Below, one piece after another: positions 53,165 through 64,000 of a DNA stretch of 64,000 nt. The notes below the pieces were generated by a model. It was not told the origin of the DNA. It ran no database searches and saw only the letters and a program-made list of their open reading frames with translations. The stretch spans positions 10,001-74,000 of the forward strand of contig JAHBMJ010001746.1 of assembly GCA_018398765.1 (NCBI GenBank), read 5' to 3'. The translations under genes and the position numbers were made by a program. Numbering within the stretch: position 1 is the first letter of the stretch; every line of letters starts with the position of its first letter. The DNA is from Chromera velia. Taxonomy: Eukaryota > Sar > Chromeraceae.

Positions 53165-53462
53165 CTTTATCATGACTTCCTTCATGCGTCTGATCGAATC
53201 GGTTTGTTTCTCTCACCAATCGACTGCACGAAGGCCCGTTGATTGCCTGCCGGGTCGCCGTCACCTTTCCATCCTTTTATTCTTTCTACTACAAACAGCT
53301 CCGTGTCGATCTCATTTGCAGCATCGGACAAAGTCGTGCACCAGCACGGGCAGAAAGACGGGAACTACACAAAAGAGAAGGGGGGGNNNGGGAGAAAACA
53401 AAATTCTCAGGGGGTTTGCCTTCGCACGTCAATAATTCACATCATGCGTGCAAAGTCCACAT

Positions 53463-53505
<43 letters not shown>

Positions 53506-53606
53506 GTGCTCATGTCCCTCTACTCTTGAAGAAACTTGCATGGAAGGAGGAACTGTACCGTGCACGTTGTGGAATTCAATACAGAGTTTTTGGCAAGTTC
53601 GCTGTC
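51784..53606. other. Intergenic region, no gene supported
   Basis: AT-rich between 52.1 and 52.45 kb (CTAG- and TTAAG-rich). Then come (CT)n and a (CAAT)n run at about 53126-53163, which resembles a LINE tail but has no RT next to it. A 3-base gap lies at 53387-53389 and a (GT)n tract at 53466-53510. The open frames over 52.44-53.2 kb are of mixed composition without a recognisable domain. Confidence 0.5.
53387..53389. other. Assembly gap (3 N)
   Basis: Three N within a G-rich run (GGGGGGNNNGGGAG), probably an unresolved homopolymer. Confidence 0.95.
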
Positions 53607-54114
53607 TCACACCTCGTCATCCGCTCCTTGATTTCCCTTTTCTTCCTTTTCCCCCTTCTCTCCCTCCACACCATGAGAGGCACTTGAAGCTTGACCTTCC
53701 CGCTTTTCATTTTTTCCTTTCTCTTTTTGACTCAGACCCAACCCGCCCCCGAGCTCTCTACCCCCCTTATCAGGCGACCTCCCTGACGGTGAGAGGTCAG
53801 CCGATGCTTCCATTAACGTTCCCATGTTCGCACTCTCAGTCATCGGGAGAGGGACCTCAGGGACTAGCGCGGGGGGAGGGAGAGTCTGGCGGGGGGGTGA
53901 TCCCTGAGATCTGCCCAGACCGCTGCGGCTCGGACCACTCGGTGCGATGCCGCTGGGGGCATTTTGATAGACCAGTTCGATTTTTCCGACTAGGGACGGA
54001 GAGAGAGGAAGCATCTCGGCCTGTCTGCCTCCTGCGGGGGCTCCAAACGCCTCCCTGGAGCTCACGTATCCCTGGTACTGGAGATCTTCTGAGTGGGCGT
54101 GAGGCCGCGTGTGT
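53607..54114 (-). other. SLC4 gene last exon: C-terminal cytoplasmic tail
   Basis: The acceptor CATTTGCAG precedes 54114. The exon enters in phase 2, matching the donor GTCAGC after 54386. It encodes a low-complexity hydrophilic tail with PLSPSLVGKIELVYQ and a Lys/Glu-rich end (GVEGEKGEKEEKG). If this splice is not used, the previous exon simply reads on to a TAA at 54346, giving a protein about 155 aa shorter. Confidence 0.6.
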
Positions 54115-54593
54115 CTGCAAATGCATGAACTCACAGATGAGTGAATGGATGCGAACTATTGATCAATGAATGTCTTCTTGGGCAAGGAACTGAGTCGGAC
54201 AGCTAGGCCTCCGTTTGACCCGATTCGGTAGGGACGTGCTTTAGCGTACATGACGGCAGGCAAGATCGTGGAAGGATTTGTGCTAGGAAATTATTCTTCT
54301 CTCCAAGCCACCAGATGCATTGCAGATTTATGCTGTACTGCATGATTATGAAACGCCTGGCTGCCTGGTTGAGAGAGCTGCTGACTTTAATCTTCTTTGG
54401 ATGGTCCCTCCAAGGTGTCCGTACTCGAATGCGAACGCGTAGGAGACGTCCTCGTCGTCTCCCGCCGCCTCCACGGGGGGCCCTTCGTGGTCCAAGTGGG
54501 CGCACCCAGGGAAGTAGCGGGGCAGAAGATACCTGAAAGCAAGCATGCACCACGCGATTGATACACACACACACACACACACACACACGCACG

Positions 54594-54631
<38 letters not shown>

Positions 54632-55200
54632 CAGGCAGGCAGGCAGGCAGGCAGGCGGGACAGACCACCGCGAAAAGACGGCGAGGTCTGAGACTCAACA
54701 GGATCGCGACATTGCTTGAATAATAGGGTCTTCGGCATACAGTCGTCCCCCCTTGTCCAGATCTTCTTCCTACGGTCTCATTTGCTTTCTCTCTCTCTCT
54801 CTCTCCCTCTCTCTCTCTCTCACTCTATCTTTCTCTCTCTATGATAAGTTATCGTTCACTCTGTGGTCCTCTTGCGGTATAAAATACGAGCGATTGAAAA
54901 CACCGGTGCCTCTATCCAAATGCTCTCTCGCACTCTCTCTCTCTCTTATACTGGGTGGGGTTCATGCTTCCATGCATATGTGAATATTGATGCCTGCACA
55001 GTCGACCTAGCTCTCTCGCTCTCTTGCCACCCCAATGCAGGCGTACGAGCGTACAGGCATACCTCCTGATGGGAACCAGGACGGCGATGAGGACAGGAAA
55101 GGCCATGCCTGCAGGCGACCGGGTGATTCCAAAAATCGCCCCGCAAATCAGGGCCTGCAGGAGAGTGAACATCAGGATCTCCCCCCAAGGCACTAATCTG

Positions 55201-55235
<35 letters not shown>

Positions 55236-55429
55236 AAAGGTAAGAAAGACAGAAAGACAGAAAGACAGAAAGAAAGAAAGAAAGAAAGGAACAAACAAAC
55301 AAACAAACAAGCAAACAAGGAAACAAACAAACACACAAAGGAGAGACGGCCCAGCGTAACCCGGCGGAAACCTCGGCGCACGCACAAAGAGGGAGACAGA
55401 CAGACTACATATTTTTTCCCTCTCTTCAC

Positions 55430-55498
<69 letters not shown>

Positions 55499-55801
55499 AA
55501 GAGAAAGAGAGAAGAGGAGAAAGACAATCGAAGGAAAGAAGGACAACGCCCAGCCAGTTTCTGTCCGCCGGTCTATCAACCTGCCCGCATGTCCCCGAGC
55601 TTCCTCTCTGCCCACCCGTTTTGTCCATCTGACCTACCTACCTACCAACCTACCTGAGATATTCATGCGTCGAGGTGCGGAGATCCTTTTGAACAAATAT
55701 GAGACCAACTCTTTCGGCGAATTGATTGCCTGCAAATGCACTCGGAGGCAGTCTTTGGTTGCATGCTTCTTTTTTTCTTTCTTTCGTTTTTCCGTTCTTT
55801 T

Positions 55802-55841
<40 letters not shown>

Positions 55842-57350
55842 TTTCTTCGTCTCTGAATTCCGTTCTTTCCTTTCTTTCGTTCCTTCTCTTCCGTAGCCAC
55901 TCTGTGTATTCGGCAGGCCCTTACAACCTGACAAATACAGAGGACCGACAGACGGACGGACGCGCTGGAAAGAAGGACACTGATGCAGACTTGTGCACAG
56001 GGAGACAGGGAGAAGGAGGCTTGGTGAACGCACAGCTATTCAGAAAGGAATGTGCAGAGAGCGGAGGACCGACAGAGAAGAACCGAATGAACACACCCTT
56101 TGAAAGAACCACGACATACACAGAAGAGACAGAAACCAACCCAGCTGCACAAAGACAGACAGAGAGACAGACCTGGGAAGGAGGCAAAACCCATGTAGAT
56201 AAATAAACCGTCCAGTGCCGATGTTGGAATTAGAGCGATGACGTCCAGCAAGGGGGGGATCGAGAAGATTCCGATCAGGGCCGCCTGGAGAGAACAAAAC
56301 AGAAGAAGCACATATGTAATCAGAGGGGAGACCGAAAAAACAACTAAAGCATGTCCTGAGCCCGGACGGCTAGATTGAAAGAGAGAGCGACAAAATGAGA
56401 ACGAAGTCAAGTGGAAAGAGAGGAGATTAGGACGGCATAACTGAAGAAAAGATAAACGTACAAAAGCGCAGAGAACGGAAGATTTCTGTTTGCCGGCCGA
56501 GCAGCTTGTCTGTCACACTGTCTAATTATTGTCCTTCCTTCTCTCCCTCTTCCTTCCTCTCTGTCCATGCACTGACTGCGCATATTAATATATACCTGCA
56601 AAAGATTGGAAACCCGGTTTTCTGCACACGACGTCACCACCTCGACATCGATCCCGTTAATTTCCGTTTGCCGAAACCTGCACATGTAGATAGAGACCGG
56701 AAAGAGAAGCGAACGAGCGAAGGGAAAGAAAAGCAGAATGAATCAGCGCATGAGAGATCGCTTGTCTGTATCGGACGATTTTCTTTTTCAAAAAAGGGAT
56801 TTCAAAGGTTTCTGTATGTCGTTTCTTGTCAATCATCCGTAGAGATTGATGGCCCCTCGTTCGCACTTCCCCAAAAAAGGTAGCCAGGTCTTTTTAGCGG
56901 AGTTACGAATGATCGGGATCGAGGCTTTTTAGTGCTTAACTTCTTTTTTTTTTTTGCCTTCCTTTTAGGTTACCTGTCTAACTGTCGGTCGGTCGGTCGG
57001 TCTGCCTGTTTGTCTCTCTGTCTGTCTGTTTGTCTCTCAGAGTGACAGACGTACCTGCACAGGCTCTTTGTGTGAAGGGGCGCCTGAGGGATCAGCCCGT
57101 TGGTTGGGGGGATTCCGAGGAGGCCTGCAGGCAGGAGAATCATGCAAGGGGGGACGAGCAAAGATACATACAGACAGAAGGAAGCTGAAAAATCATGAGA
57201 GAGAAGCTGTCTCTTCAGCGATCGAGCTCTCTCTTCCATCATCTCTCTGATTCCCATTTTGGTAAAATGCCGAGAAGTCGGGCCTGGATGCGTGTAGGTC
57301 AGAGGAAGGAGGGAAGGAAGGAAGGAAGAAAGAAAGAAAGAAAGGAAGGA

Positions 57351-57382
<32 letters not shown>

Positions 57383-58929
57383 AGAAAAGAAAGAAAGAAA
57401 GAAGAAAAGAAAGAAAGAAGGAAAAAATCAAGCCGTAGTCCTCAGGATGAAGAGAGGGCCACAAACGGAAGGATTGGGCCCAAATGAAGGAAGATCCAGA
57501 TGTATTCCCCAACAACACCAGAGACGGACAGACAGACAAACAGACAGAAAGAGGGAGACAGAGCCAGACAGGGAGACGCACCAGTCAGAAATATTCCGAT
57601 GCCAACAACAAAAAAATCCCAATGATAAGCAGAACCCTTCTTCAGACCGAATTCTGGTGCCTGCACCAACACAGAAAGAAATTAACCGGCGAACGAAAGA
57701 ATCAAACAGCGAACGGACAAACTGCGCATGCGAATAAAAGAACGACCTTCCCTCCATGCGCTCTTCCTGTCCGTTCAGGTTGGCACGACTGCAGACACAC
57801 TGCCGTATCTCGAAAGGATGCGATGCTTGATGGAATATCCAACCCCCCTCGTTCGTTCTTATCCCCATGCAGCCAGAGGAGAACCGCAAGAGCTCAATGG
57901 AGAAACAAACGTCCACCCATCTGCCAGAGAGAAAACATCGGGTCGATTGCGTGCGTCACTGACCTGACAAAGCAGCGACGAGACGTTGTGGTCGAAGAAA
58001 AAGAGGACAGTAAGAATGAATCCTGCAGGCAGCCGAGGAATTAACGGAAGAAGAGAAGGACACACTTTGTGTCTGGCCATCTCATCTTTGACGGCGTCTC
58101 AAACCAAATGCTCAGCACCCATTCTGCTTCTGCAAAGAAGCGCGTGCGTCAGACAGCCTCGCAAGAAAGAATGCGGCAGAAGATGGGCAGGCAGGGGGAG
58201 GGGGGTGCCAGCGAAAGAGAGCGACAAGGAAGCAGCTAACCAAGCAACCAAACAAACGAGAAAGGAAGGAAGGAAGGTCGGAAGGAAGCAAGCCAGCAAG
58301 CAATGAAGGGAGAGAGACACATAAAGGCAGAAGGCAAGGACTTATGTATCCACGCAGACCTTCAAATCCACCACCAACCCCTTTCCCCCCAAAAAATACG
58401 ACAAGCTGTTTCTATGAACGACTGTCCGACTGACTGACTGACTGACTGACCGACCAGGAATGATGGCCAGAATGCCGCAAAAAAAAAAAAAACTGACTGA
58501 CTGACCGACCAGGAATGATGGCCAGAATGCCGCCCCACCAGGGGATGTCAAAGAAGTTGACCAGCCACGAGTCTCGCTCACTGCTTGTCAGTTGAAAGGT
58601 GTTGGGAACGGGCAGTCTCGGGACGAGCGTGTCGTTGTTCGCGCCCATAAAAGGAACAGCAGTCCAGAAAATAATTGCCACCGACGCGCCATAATCGGCA
58701 ATCTGTTCACACACACACACACACACACACGTACTCAGTTGTGAGGTAAGGACTTGAACCGCGCTTGGAGACGGATAAAAAAGCATAACGCCTGTATGAA
58801 GGAAGAGAGAGAGTCACTTAATTGAAAGATGTAGGCCGTTGCAGTGATTTCAGGCTGGGCATTGTGTTTTGAAACTTTGTTTTATAATTCTCTACAGTGG
58901 CAGGACGTACCCCTGTACACATACGAACG

Positions 58930-58961
<32 letters not shown>

Positions 58962-59390
58962 CACGCACGCACACACGCACGCACATGTATACATAAATAT
59001 CTGTATACATCTACGCACACGTATGTAGGAGTAGTGTGTGGTCAGAGAGCGAGCGGGTGAGTAAGAGAGAGAAGGAGTGCGCAACTGGTTGCTTGGCTGT
59101 TCTTTCGGGACAAACGGAGACGGAAGGAATGCAGAGAGAGGTCGAGGGGGGGGGCCTCACAGGCAGGACCCTGGGACAAATGGAAAAGGACAAACAAAAG
59201 AAAAAGGAAGGAAGGAAGAGAGGCAGGGAGAAACCCACTGACTGACAATCTCTCGAACTGGCCGACTAAAGACTCTCCACCCACGCGCACTGCTGAGTGT
59301 GAGAGCGAGCCAGGCTGTCCCAAGAGCGATGATAAACTGCGCACAACCGAACGGGAAGGAAATCAGGCCAGAGAAAGCGGGAAGAAAGAA

Positions 59391-59421
<31 letters not shown>

Positions 59422-59588
59422 GAAGAAAGGAAGGAAGGAAGAAAGAAAGAAAGCAAGAAAGGAAGGAAGGAAGGAAGAAAGAAAGGAAGGAAGAAAGAAA
59501 AGAAAGAAAAGAAAGAAAAGAAAGAAAAGAAAGAAAAGAAAAGAAAGAAAAGAAAGAAAAGAAAGAAAAGAAAGAAAGAAAGAAAGAA

Positions 59589-59623
<35 letters not shown>

Positions 59624-59748
59624 AAGGAAGCAAGGAAGAAGGGAGGGGGGGAGGGAGGGAGAGGGGAAGAAGAAAAGAAAGCACACATCTCCAGCTCGTC
59701 ACGCAGAGAGACGAGCACGGAGAAAATCTCTGCAAGTAGATACAAAAT

Positions 59749-59790
<42 letters not shown>

Positions 59791-60772
59791 CTCAATCGTC
59801 ACATGGGGGCAGCAGCACCTGACATGGAAAGAATGACACAAACACATAGAGACCGAGAGACAGAAGGAGGCAACAGCCGCGAGGGGTAAAGAAGAAAACA
59901 CACGGGTGGGGTGAGTGCCTGACTGCTCATCAGACCCAAAGAGACATGTTTTCAAGAAAACAACCAGAGGAACGAAAGGATCTGTCTATGCCGATCAAAT
60001 GGATAGGACGGCAACAGAAACCATGTGTTTCTTCTGTACGAAACATTCTGAAAAAAAGAAAAGCAAGCAGAGCAGCCAGATAGACAGCTGACCTGAAAGT
60101 AGGCACTCCTCATTGGAGAACGGAAGTAGGTGCCTATGCCATCAACAATACCTGCATTTCAATGCAAGTGCGTGTAGACTCGCATGCAGACAATCAACGA
60201 CTTTCCTCATTTGATACTACGATATTGGATTGCAGGGTAGACCATCTTTTAAGCCTGACTATTCCTGTAGCGTATGGGCAAGAAAAGAAGCAGACAGAGA
60301 CAGCCCGAGGGTAGATCGACCGCTGCCCCCAAAGCGGTCACTCTGCTTTCCCACTTCTGGCTTTCCTTCCGGTCGCCTCACGAAGACGGCCGGAGACGGA
60401 GACAATTACGCACGCAAAGGACGTGTTGTAGAATGGAGGCATGAGCGGTCCAAGAAAAGTGCCCAAAGAGAAGAGAAAAAAGGGACGGAACAGTCAGGGA
60501 TCCCATTAATTAATCTGGCTGCCTACCCTACCCTGCCGGCCAACCTGTCCACAGGTAGATGATGGCAATGAGGACCCCAAAGGTCTCACACGAGTACCGA
60601 GTCACCCACCTACATACACAAATCAAATCAAGGCAATCGATACCTTGCATGTCACCTATAGCAGCAGCAACAGAGACAGCAAGAACAAGCATGAAGTCGA
60701 GCAGGTCGATAGAACGAAAGGTCATTTTTGAATTGGAGAATGATGTTCTCGGCCTGCCCAGTAGCTGTACGG

Positions 60773-60805
<33 letters not shown>

Positions 60806-61304
60806 ACATCGTCTTTTTTTTCCTTTTGTCTCTTTCTTCATTCTCTCTTCTGCTTTTTTCTTTCTTCTTTTGGCGCGCTCTCTCAGTGGAAGGGTACCAG
60901 AGCTCCAGGCCTCGAGCGTACCCTGCGGCCCTTCCTTGCCCAGTGCAGGCTTGCGCCTTTGCACTTCCACATTCTTTCCATCTGGACGTGTTCGTTTCTT
61001 TTCTTCTCCTTTCGCTTACGAGACAGGCAGACAGACTGGCAGACAGAATATATGTTTCTTCTTCTTCTTCCCGACTCGCAGACAGACTATATGTTTCTTC
61101 TTCTTCTCCATCTTTTTCTTCGTGAACACAACAGACAAAAGGAAGAAAGAACAAAGACAAAAGAACAGCACCAACAATCAAACAGCGTGGCAGACAGACA
61201 GACAGGCAGGCAGACACGCAGACGCGCGCGCGCGCGCACACACACACACACACACACGCAGACACGCAGACGCGCGCGCGCGCGCACACACACACACACA
61301 TACA

Positions 61305-61370
<66 letters not shown>

Positions 61371-62198
61371 CACTCACTCACTCCCTCACTCACTTTTTCA
61401 ACGACGCACTTGTCTGCCTCCCTGCCACACGCTCACCCGCCCATCCACTCATTTCTGTAAAGTCTGGTCACTCCATTCTTCTTTCCATGCAATAGATCGC
61501 ATTGAATTCATCCCTGTGTCAACTCTTTCATTCCTCTCCTCCTTCTGACACTCCTTCCAACCTTCACTCGTCTGTTCGCCCTATCGAATGGAATCGATGG
61601 GCCGCCGTCTACCTGCCGCTACCGACTACCCCAACCGCCCACCACGCCACGCTACGTCCCCCCGCATCCGCCAACCCGATTGACTGACTGACCGAATAAG
61701 GTCACACATGTTCGTGATTGCGAGAGCCCAGTGCATTACAGCTGCCCACAGTTGGGTCCACCCGTAGAAGGGAACGAAGGGGAGCTTTAGGGCTGTGGCC
61801 ATTTGATATACTGTGATGGTGAAGATGCTGACAGGCCCTGTAACCCCCAGAATACAGAGGGGCTGCCCTCCAAACAGAGCGAATAGAATTCCAGTCACAG
61901 CTGTCGACAGCAAAACTTCCACTGCCCCAATAAACTCGTCAGTCTGAGCTTGCAGCAGACTGGCGAACGTGATAGCGGGTGCTATTGAGGTGAAGAACAT
62001 GAATAAAGTGGAGGCAAGCACCTTCACATCGAGTGCATCCAGCCAGTCCGATAGATACCAAGGTAGACGGCGTTTCAGGTCCTGCAGCATTCCCTGACCA
62101 AAACCACAACACCCCGCTTCGTACTTCGGGAGAGCATCCATGTCCCCCTCCCCCCCCGTTTTGGAGGGGCTCTCCGCCTCCTGCTTCGACTTTGCCAT
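53607..62198 (-). CDS. SLC4/Bor1-like anion (bicarbonate or borate) transporter, 14 exons
   Basis: The exons, in minus-strand order, are 62198-61693, 60609-60545, 60151-60093, 59336-59247, 58702-58510, 58022-57964, 57660-57582, 57124-57055, 56677-56596, 56284-56173, 55729-55654, 55197-55063, 54532-54386 and 54114-53607. All phases match and the total is 2181 nt (726 aa). SLC4 proteins (PF00955) move HCO3-, carbonate or borate across membranes with 10-14 helices. Signatures: GGQPLCILGVTGPVSIFTI (about 110-128), FFFDHNVSS (about 312-320), APEFGLKKGSAYHWD (325-339), GIPPTNGLIPQAPLHTKSL and GLFIYMGFASFPGNQ. The long N-terminal cytoplasmic domain of animal band-3 proteins is missing, as in plant and yeast BOR proteins. 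A 168-aa Ser/Pro/Gly-rich tail follows the membrane part. Which anion it carries cannot be told. Confidence 0.9.
54564..54656. repeat. (AC)n/(ACGC)n and (AGGC)n microsatellites in an SLC4 intron
   Basis: Dinucleotide AC repeats with an ACGC block are followed by seven AGGC units. They lie just upstream (on the minus strand) of the exon 54386-54532. Confidence 0.9.
55200..55500. repeat. Compound microsatellite in an SLC4 intron
   Basis: (AGGC)n, (AGAC/GAAA)n and (AAAC)n are followed by a (TC)n(AC)n(AG)n cluster. The (CTGC)n on the minus strand runs directly into the acceptor of exon 55063-55197. Confidence 0.9.
57301..57425. repeat. (GAAA)n/(GGAA)n tract in an SLC4 intron
   Basis: About 125 bp of purine repeat on the + strand within the intron 57125-57581. 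Open frames through it are low-complexity artefacts. Confidence 0.9.
58433..58533. repeat. Duplicated exon end and splice donor in the SLC4 gene
   Basis: A segment of about 45 bp comprising the last 24 bases of exon 58510-58702 plus its donor (minus strand: GCGGCATTCTGGCCATCATT, then CCTG|GTCGGTCAGTCAGT) is present twice, 55 bp apart, separated by a 13-base A/T run. The second copy lies inside the intron and offers a decoy donor at 58454/58455. Confidence 0.85.
59380..59660. repeat. (GAAA)n/(GAAG)n/(GACA)n tract in an SLC4 intron
   Basis: About 280 bp of purine-rich tetranucleotide repeats, with (AGAC)n at 59589-59620. It is downstream of the acceptor for exon 59247-59336 on the + coordinate, so within the intron 59337-60092. 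Confidence 0.9.
61195..61390. repeat. (GACA)n, (CG)n, (CA)n, (GA)n and (CTCA)n compound microsatellite
   Basis: A nested repeat with two copies of the block AGACACGCAGACGCGCGCGC followed by (AC)n, then (AG)n. It lies in the first intron of the SLC4 gene. Confidence 0.9.
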
Positions 62199-62906
62199 CG
62201 TGTTTGGCGAATCTATCGTAAATCTTCTTCCCTTCGATGGTCTACGTCTTTGATCCTCAGGCAAACCGAAAGAACAACAGTCGTCTATGCACCGAGCAAA
62301 GTCAACGACCGGCCCGATGACTTTGACCCTTTATGCTTTCGACTCGATGAAGCAGTCGGAGAAACCAAAGAGACGCCTCTGCACACAGAGATTGGACGAC
62401 AAATGACAGAGATTGCAGCTGGGCATAGCTGGGCTGCTGGAGGGTTGGAAATGGTTGGAACATGTGGGAACCGGCGCTGCACCTGTTTCTCGTGCAGTGT
62501 TGCCGTACGCGCGTACACGTTGCCGCTGCCACATGCTGCCACGCGCGCGCGGTTCTATGATGTATACTTTTTCGCTTTTCGGGATGCATGGACTGAAATT
62601 CCGGGGCCCAGCTTGGCGTGCGTCAAGGAATGATATGGCCCCCAGTCTTTTTGCTGACCTTAATTCATTCATCCTGCCGTTCAATCCCATCTTGATTCCT
62701 GCACAGCATTCGCACACGATTGATTGGTTGATCTACTCCTTATCATGAGAGTGCACTATTCTCGTTTGTGCCCTTTTGACAGTGACCGAGACGAGTAGAA
62801 ACTCTGGCATTGAGATTTTTGTTTTGTGCGACATCCGTCACTCCACTTGTGGAGATTGCGAGCCTGAGAGTGAGCCTGTTTGGTTCGTTCTCTTCGTGTC
62901 TTGAAA
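62199..62906. promoter_or_regulatory. Divergent upstream region shared by SLC4 and V-ATPase G genes
   Basis: The start codons of the minus-strand SLC4 gene (62196-62198) and the plus-strand V-ATPase G gene (62907) are 708 bp apart, head to head. There is no gene between them. Palindromic CGCGCGCG and GTACGCGCGTAC pieces occur at about 62505-62550. Both promoters and 5' leaders must fit here. Confidence 0.55.
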
Positions 62907-63275
62907 ATGAAATCGAACGCGCTGATCCAGCAGCTTCTAAAGGCAGAAGAGGATGCTGAGGCAGTTGTCAAAAAGGCACGCGACAACCGAATCAAAAAGT
63001 TGAGAGACGCTCGGACGGCAGCTGATGAAGAATTGAAGCACTTCAGGCAAAAGGAGGACGAGGCGTTCAATGCAGAGTACAAAAACAAGTACGGATCCAC
63101 GGATGTATATCAACAAGAGTTGGACGCACAGACGGAGAAGGAAGTAACAGAAGTGAAGGCTCAGTTTGCAGCCAACAGCAAGAAGGTGGTCATGTGGATG
63201 GTTGACCGCGTGTTGCGAGTAGAACATGAACTTCCCACAATTGTCTGTCGGGCACTCAGGGAACAAAAAGTCTGA
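62907..63275 (+). CDS. V-type proton ATPase subunit G
   Basis: A single-exon frame of 122 aa, matching the usual length of the family (110-120). Subunit G pairs with subunit E to form the peripheral stalks that hold the V1 head of the vacuolar proton pump. The family pattern (PF03179) is clear at the start: NALIQQLLKAEEDAEAVVKK, then ARDNRIKKLRDARTAADEEL, a long charged helix that would be a coiled coil with subunit E. The ATG at 62907 has an AAAATGA context and puts the conserved IQQLL at residue 7, as expected. A longer upstream open frame exists, but its extra residues are not family-like. Confidence 0.93.
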   Translation: MKSNALIQQLLKAEEDAEAVVKKARDNRIKKLRDARTAADEELKHFRQKEDEAFNAEYKNKYGSTDVYQQELDAQTEKEVTEVKAQFAANSKKVVMWMVDRVLRVEHELPTIVCRALREQKV

Positions 63276-63338
63276 GTCTCCCCCTCCCTTTTCGTTTCTT
63301 CTCTGTGGACAATCCGTCTGCCAGGCTGTGAAAGGTTG

Positions 63339-63370
<32 letters not shown>

Positions 63371-64000
63371 GCACAGCCTGTGCGTCTCTTTCAGTGCGTC
63401 AGTCGCACCTGCGTCTTCTTTCTGCTTTTGTCGTCTGGTAAGAGGGGGGGATTTGACACCCGCCGTCGAGATATAGGGATGGGGAGATCGCAGCTCGCCT
63501 TTGAAGGAAGTGGGCCTGTGTGCGTCTTCAGCCAGACAGGCTGAGACTCTTTCTTCGGTTTGGGGAGGGATGACTCACGCAACGCAGGGGAAGGAGGCAT
63601 GTTGGACTCGTGGGAGGTGGTCCGTCTGTCTGCCCGTCTCGGTATTTTTCGCTTGTCCCTCTCAGCTGTGCGGCTGAAGGGGCCATCTGGCGACAAGTGG
63701 GCAGGCAGGCAGCAAGGGAGGGAGAGAGGGGGGGAAATGACGGGAGGGGAGTGACTGAGTAGTAACTTTTCGATCACACTTTGGTTGCAAGGCGATGGGT
63801 GGAACTCCATCCCTCCCTCCTTCCCTTTTCTGCTGATGGGTCCTTGCAAGCAGGCAGGGACTTGCTTGCCTTTCTCGGCTTCTCTCTTTCCCCTCTACCC
63901 CCCCTCCTCTACTCTAGCTAGAAAAAAGACACGTGCAGCTGGAGTGCTTGATGAAGGAGCTTCTTTCCGTCTGCCAGATGAGCGAGACACGAACCCAACT
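63276..64000. other. 3' flank of V-ATPase G; possible start of another gene
   Basis: The first part should be the 3' UTR of the V-ATPase gene, with a (TC)n run near 63337-63372. At 63939 a CACGTGCAG acceptor-like site is followed by an open frame to the end of the window (starts LECLMKELLSVCQMSE). It might be an exon of a plus-strand gene cut by the window edge, but another frame is open too. Nothing else is supported. Confidence 0.25.

Noticed and set aside
52442-53175. Open frames of up to 203 codons on the plus strand
   Set aside because: No domain, mixed composition, and they run through (CT)n and (CAAT)n repeats.
59157-59955. Phe/Leu/Ser-rich minus-strand frames looking like membrane protein
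   Set aside because: Most of the length is the complement of a (GAAA)n tract; only the short SLC4 exon at 59247-59336 inside it is real.
60728-61495. A 255-codon plus-strand frame
   Set aside because: It crosses compound microsatellites in the first SLC4 intron and has no domain.
63391-63849. A 152-codon minus-strand frame after the V-ATPase gene
   Set aside because: Pro/Ser/Arg-rich without a domain; it probably mirrors the 3' UTR.

Overview
This is nuclear DNA of a eukaryote. The genes are split by many spliceosomal introns with GT..AG ends. The introns are full of (TC)n, (TG)n, (GAAA)n and (CCTG)n microsatellites, and there are LTR, non-LTR and Penelope-like retroelements. My best guess is a microalgal protist such as a chromerid (Chromera/Vitrella-like), or else a stramenopile alga. 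The reasons are the WSC-repeat surface protein, the SLC4 and DGAT2 content, TGCATGCA clusters of the kind bound by ApiAP2 factors in apicomplexan relatives, and the very intron-rich gene style. The species cannot be fixed from sequence alone.

Layout: (1) 0.75-26.1 kb, + strand: one very large gene that I resolve into 46 exons with a consistent reading frame (5934 nt, 1977 aa). It encodes a signal peptide, 14 WSC-type cysteine-rich domains joined by Thr-rich or acidic linkers, one transmembrane segment and a short cytoplasmic tail. (2) 27.2-42.7 kb: an AT-richer, repeat-dominated island. It holds a decayed non-LTR retrotransposon (minus strand), a 0.58-kb MITE-like element with terminal inverted repeats, a 54-bp minisatellite, an intronless DGAT2-type acyltransferase gene (minus), a 6.2-kb decayed Penelope-like element with an upstream GIY-YIG domain and two direct terminal repeats, and a long degenerate minisatellite. 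(3) 42.8-45.1 kb, +: a two-exon membrane acyltransferase-3 gene. (4) 45.66-51.78 kb, +: a Ty1/copia LTR retrotransposon with a perfect 5-bp target duplication but several stops and frame changes. (5) 53.6-62.2 kb, minus: a 14-exon SLC4/Bor1-like anion (bicarbonate or borate) transporter whose exons sum to an uninterrupted 726-aa frame. (6) 62.9-63.3 kb, +: vacuolar ATPase subunit G, head to head with the SLC4 gene. (7) The last 0.7 kb holds no gene I can support, apart from a possible exon running off the end.

How the genes work together: the SLC4 exchanger and the V-ATPase stalk subunit share a 708-bp divergent upstream region. Both concern acid-base or ion transport, so shared regulation is plausible (inference). 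The WSC protein looks like a cell-surface glycan-binding or wall-sensing receptor. The two acyltransferases belong to lipid or surface-glycan acylation and are unrelated to each other. There are two assembly gaps: 2363-2500 (138 N) and 53387-53389 (3 N).
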